From Ruminococcus flavefaciens (GTDB taxonomy: Bacteria; Bacteroidota; Bacteroidia; Bacteroidales; P3): DNA of 49,972 bases. Shown here one piece after another: positions 49,131 to 49,972 of the stretch (position 1 is its first letter; the number at the start of each line of letters is the position of its first letter). The translations under genes were made by a program, and so were the position numbers. The notes below the pieces were generated by a model. That model was not told where the DNA came from, did not search any database, and worked only from the letters and a program-made list of their open reading frames with translations. The DNA lies in NCBI GenBank assembly GCA_023667315.1, contig JAMPAI010000014.1, positions 1 to 49,972 of the forward strand, written 5' to 3'.

Positions 49131-49972
49131 CTATCGCACAATAACCTTATAGCTGCGAGCGCCAACCCTTACGATATAGACCCCGCTCTGCCGTACCGGA
49201 ATGGCGGAAGTATTGCCGTTGTAGAGGCATTGGCCGAGCATGTTATAGACCTGCACCTCGCGGTATTCGGAAAGGTAGATAACGCGGTCTCGGGCGTATA
49301 CACGGAAGCCGTTTTCTTCCCGGCTTTCGTTGCCCACATTATCCGGTTCTTGCTCGAAGTTGGCCGTAAGTTCCATATCTTCCGTTACGATAAAAACATG
49401 AACAGCATTGGTGCTGAACACAGAACCGTCCGCTGTTGTCCAGTTTACGAAGCGGTAGCCCTCTTTAGGGGCGGCGATAATCGTGGCCGTTTCATTTTCT
49501 TCGTACCAACCGTTGCCTATTTGAGAAACGGATCCCCATTCGGCATTGTTGGTGTGGAGACCGACAAAGATAGTTTTCGTGTCATCGTCATTGTCGGCAA
49601 GTTTTTCGAAATTGGCCGTCAGTTCGAGGTTCTCCGTTACGGTAAACGTGTAAACGGCTTCCGTGCAGAACACCGTTCCGTCTTGTTTCGTCCAGTTCAC
49701 GAAACGGCAGCCCTTTTGCGCTTTGGCGGCAATCGTAGCCTCCTTGCCGTTCTTGTAAATGCCGTTGCCCGAAAGCACCGATCCCATTCCGGCATTATTG
49801 GAAGCAAGCCTTACCGTAAAGTGCCCTTCGGGAATCTCGCTCAATACCGAAATATGCCAGGTAAAGTTTGCCGGCTCTTCCATTCTCAGGTCAACGCTGG
49901 TGTTTAGCAGTGTCAATGTGTATTGGCGCGGTTTAAGGAATTGAAATACAAACCCGTCTTCCGTCCAGGAAT
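49131..49972 (-). CDS. T9SS-type secreted protein, 5'-truncated by window edge
   Basis: The frame is open to the right edge (280 residues visible). Two tandem InlB-B-type repeats of about 70 residues: one with GMGSVLSGNGIYKNGKEATI and CRFVNWTKQDGTVF, the other with EWGSVSQIGNGWYEENETAT and YRFVNWTTADGSVF, each ending L-E/T-L-T-A-N-F-E. The last 65 residues (FRVYARDRVIYLSEYREVQV...) end VGARSYKVIVR, a type A T9SS sorting domain. Secreted and probably surface-attached. The signal peptide lies outside the window. Confidence 0.85.
   Translation of the reverse strand, partial: SWTEDGFVFQFLKPRQYTLTLLNTSVDLRMEEPANFTWHISVLSEIPEGHFTVRLASNNAGMGSVLSGNGIYKNGKEATIAAKAQKGCRFVNWTKQDGTVFCTEAVYTFTVTENLELTANFEKLADNDDDTKTIFVGLHTNNAEWGSVSQIGNGWYEENETATIIAAPKEGYRFVNWTTADGSVFSTNAVHVFIVTEDMELTANFEQEPDNVGNESREENGFRVYARDRVIYLSEYREVQVYNMLGQCLYNGNTSAIPVRQSGVYIVRVGARSYKVIVR

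Overview
The window comes from a member of the Bacteroidota, most likely order Bacteroidales. Four things support this: promoter cores of the TAnnTTTG type in front of many genes, three large secreted proteins ending in type IX secretion (T9SS) sorting-like domains, a complete Na+-translocating NADH:quinone reductase operon, and a cluster converting succinyl-CoA to crotonyl-CoA through 4-hydroxybutyrate, as I recall it from Porphyromonas gingivalis. Coding regions look fairly GC-rich, intergenic regions are AT-rich, and Shine-Dalgarno sequences are mostly absent. I cannot name genus or species. There is no prophage, CRISPR array, rRNA or intact insertion sequence.

Layout. 1-5.7 kb holds housekeeping and repair genes: a DnaQ-like exonuclease, a small membrane protein, a lipoprotein nitroreductase, an Ogt-type methyltransferase, a pair of 116-bp repeats beside tRNA-Ser(CGA), a secreted EEP-family nuclease, ribD and a YigZ-family protein. 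5.7-8.1 kb has an AT-rich gap, an XRE regulator and an FtsX-type permease. 8.1-14.05 kb is nqrABCDEF. 14.05-14.85 kb is a gene-free region with inverted repeats, an exactly 32-bp-phased array and a frameshifted AAA ATPase remnant. 14.85-24.7 kb holds an FGE-like lipoprotein, an autoregulated-looking membrane protein/winged-helix operon, a GNAT gene over a RhuM remnant, a DUF2027-Smr protein, a polyprenol-phosphate mannosyltransferase-like enzyme, an SprT-like protein, an MlaE/MlaF/CvpA operon and a phosphohexomutase. 24.7-32.6 kb encodes two giant T9SS-type proteins. 32.6-36.9 kb holds a BASS transporter, a sugar acetyltransferase, a ferredoxin, an ABM-fold lipoprotein, a GNAT and dinB. 37.0-43.8 kb has an internally duplicated secreted protein and then abfD, a NifU-like gene, the CoA-transferase, 4-hydroxybutyrate dehydrogenase and sucD. 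43.9-49.97 kb has an MsbA-like exporter, an M20 amidohydrolase, a HipBA toxin-antitoxin pair, a hypothetical protein and an edge-truncated T9SS protein.

How the genes work together. SucD, 4-hydroxybutyrate dehydrogenase, the CoA-transferase and AbfD make one reductive route from succinyl-CoA to crotonyl-CoA, which normally leads to butyrate. The NifU-like protein inside the cluster probably serves the oxygen-sensitive [4Fe-4S] centre of AbfD. Na+-NQR supplies a sodium gradient. MlaE/MlaF, the LolC/E-like permease and the MsbA-like exporter serve the outer envelope, as do the secreted lipoproteins and T9SS cargo.

The least expected signals are non-coding: phased 32-bp and 33-bp arrays, a repeat family shared by two loci 11.7 kb apart, four promoters whose TAnnTTTG box ends exactly 5 nt before a start codon (implying leaderless mRNAs), and a structured leader of about 270 nt on abfD.
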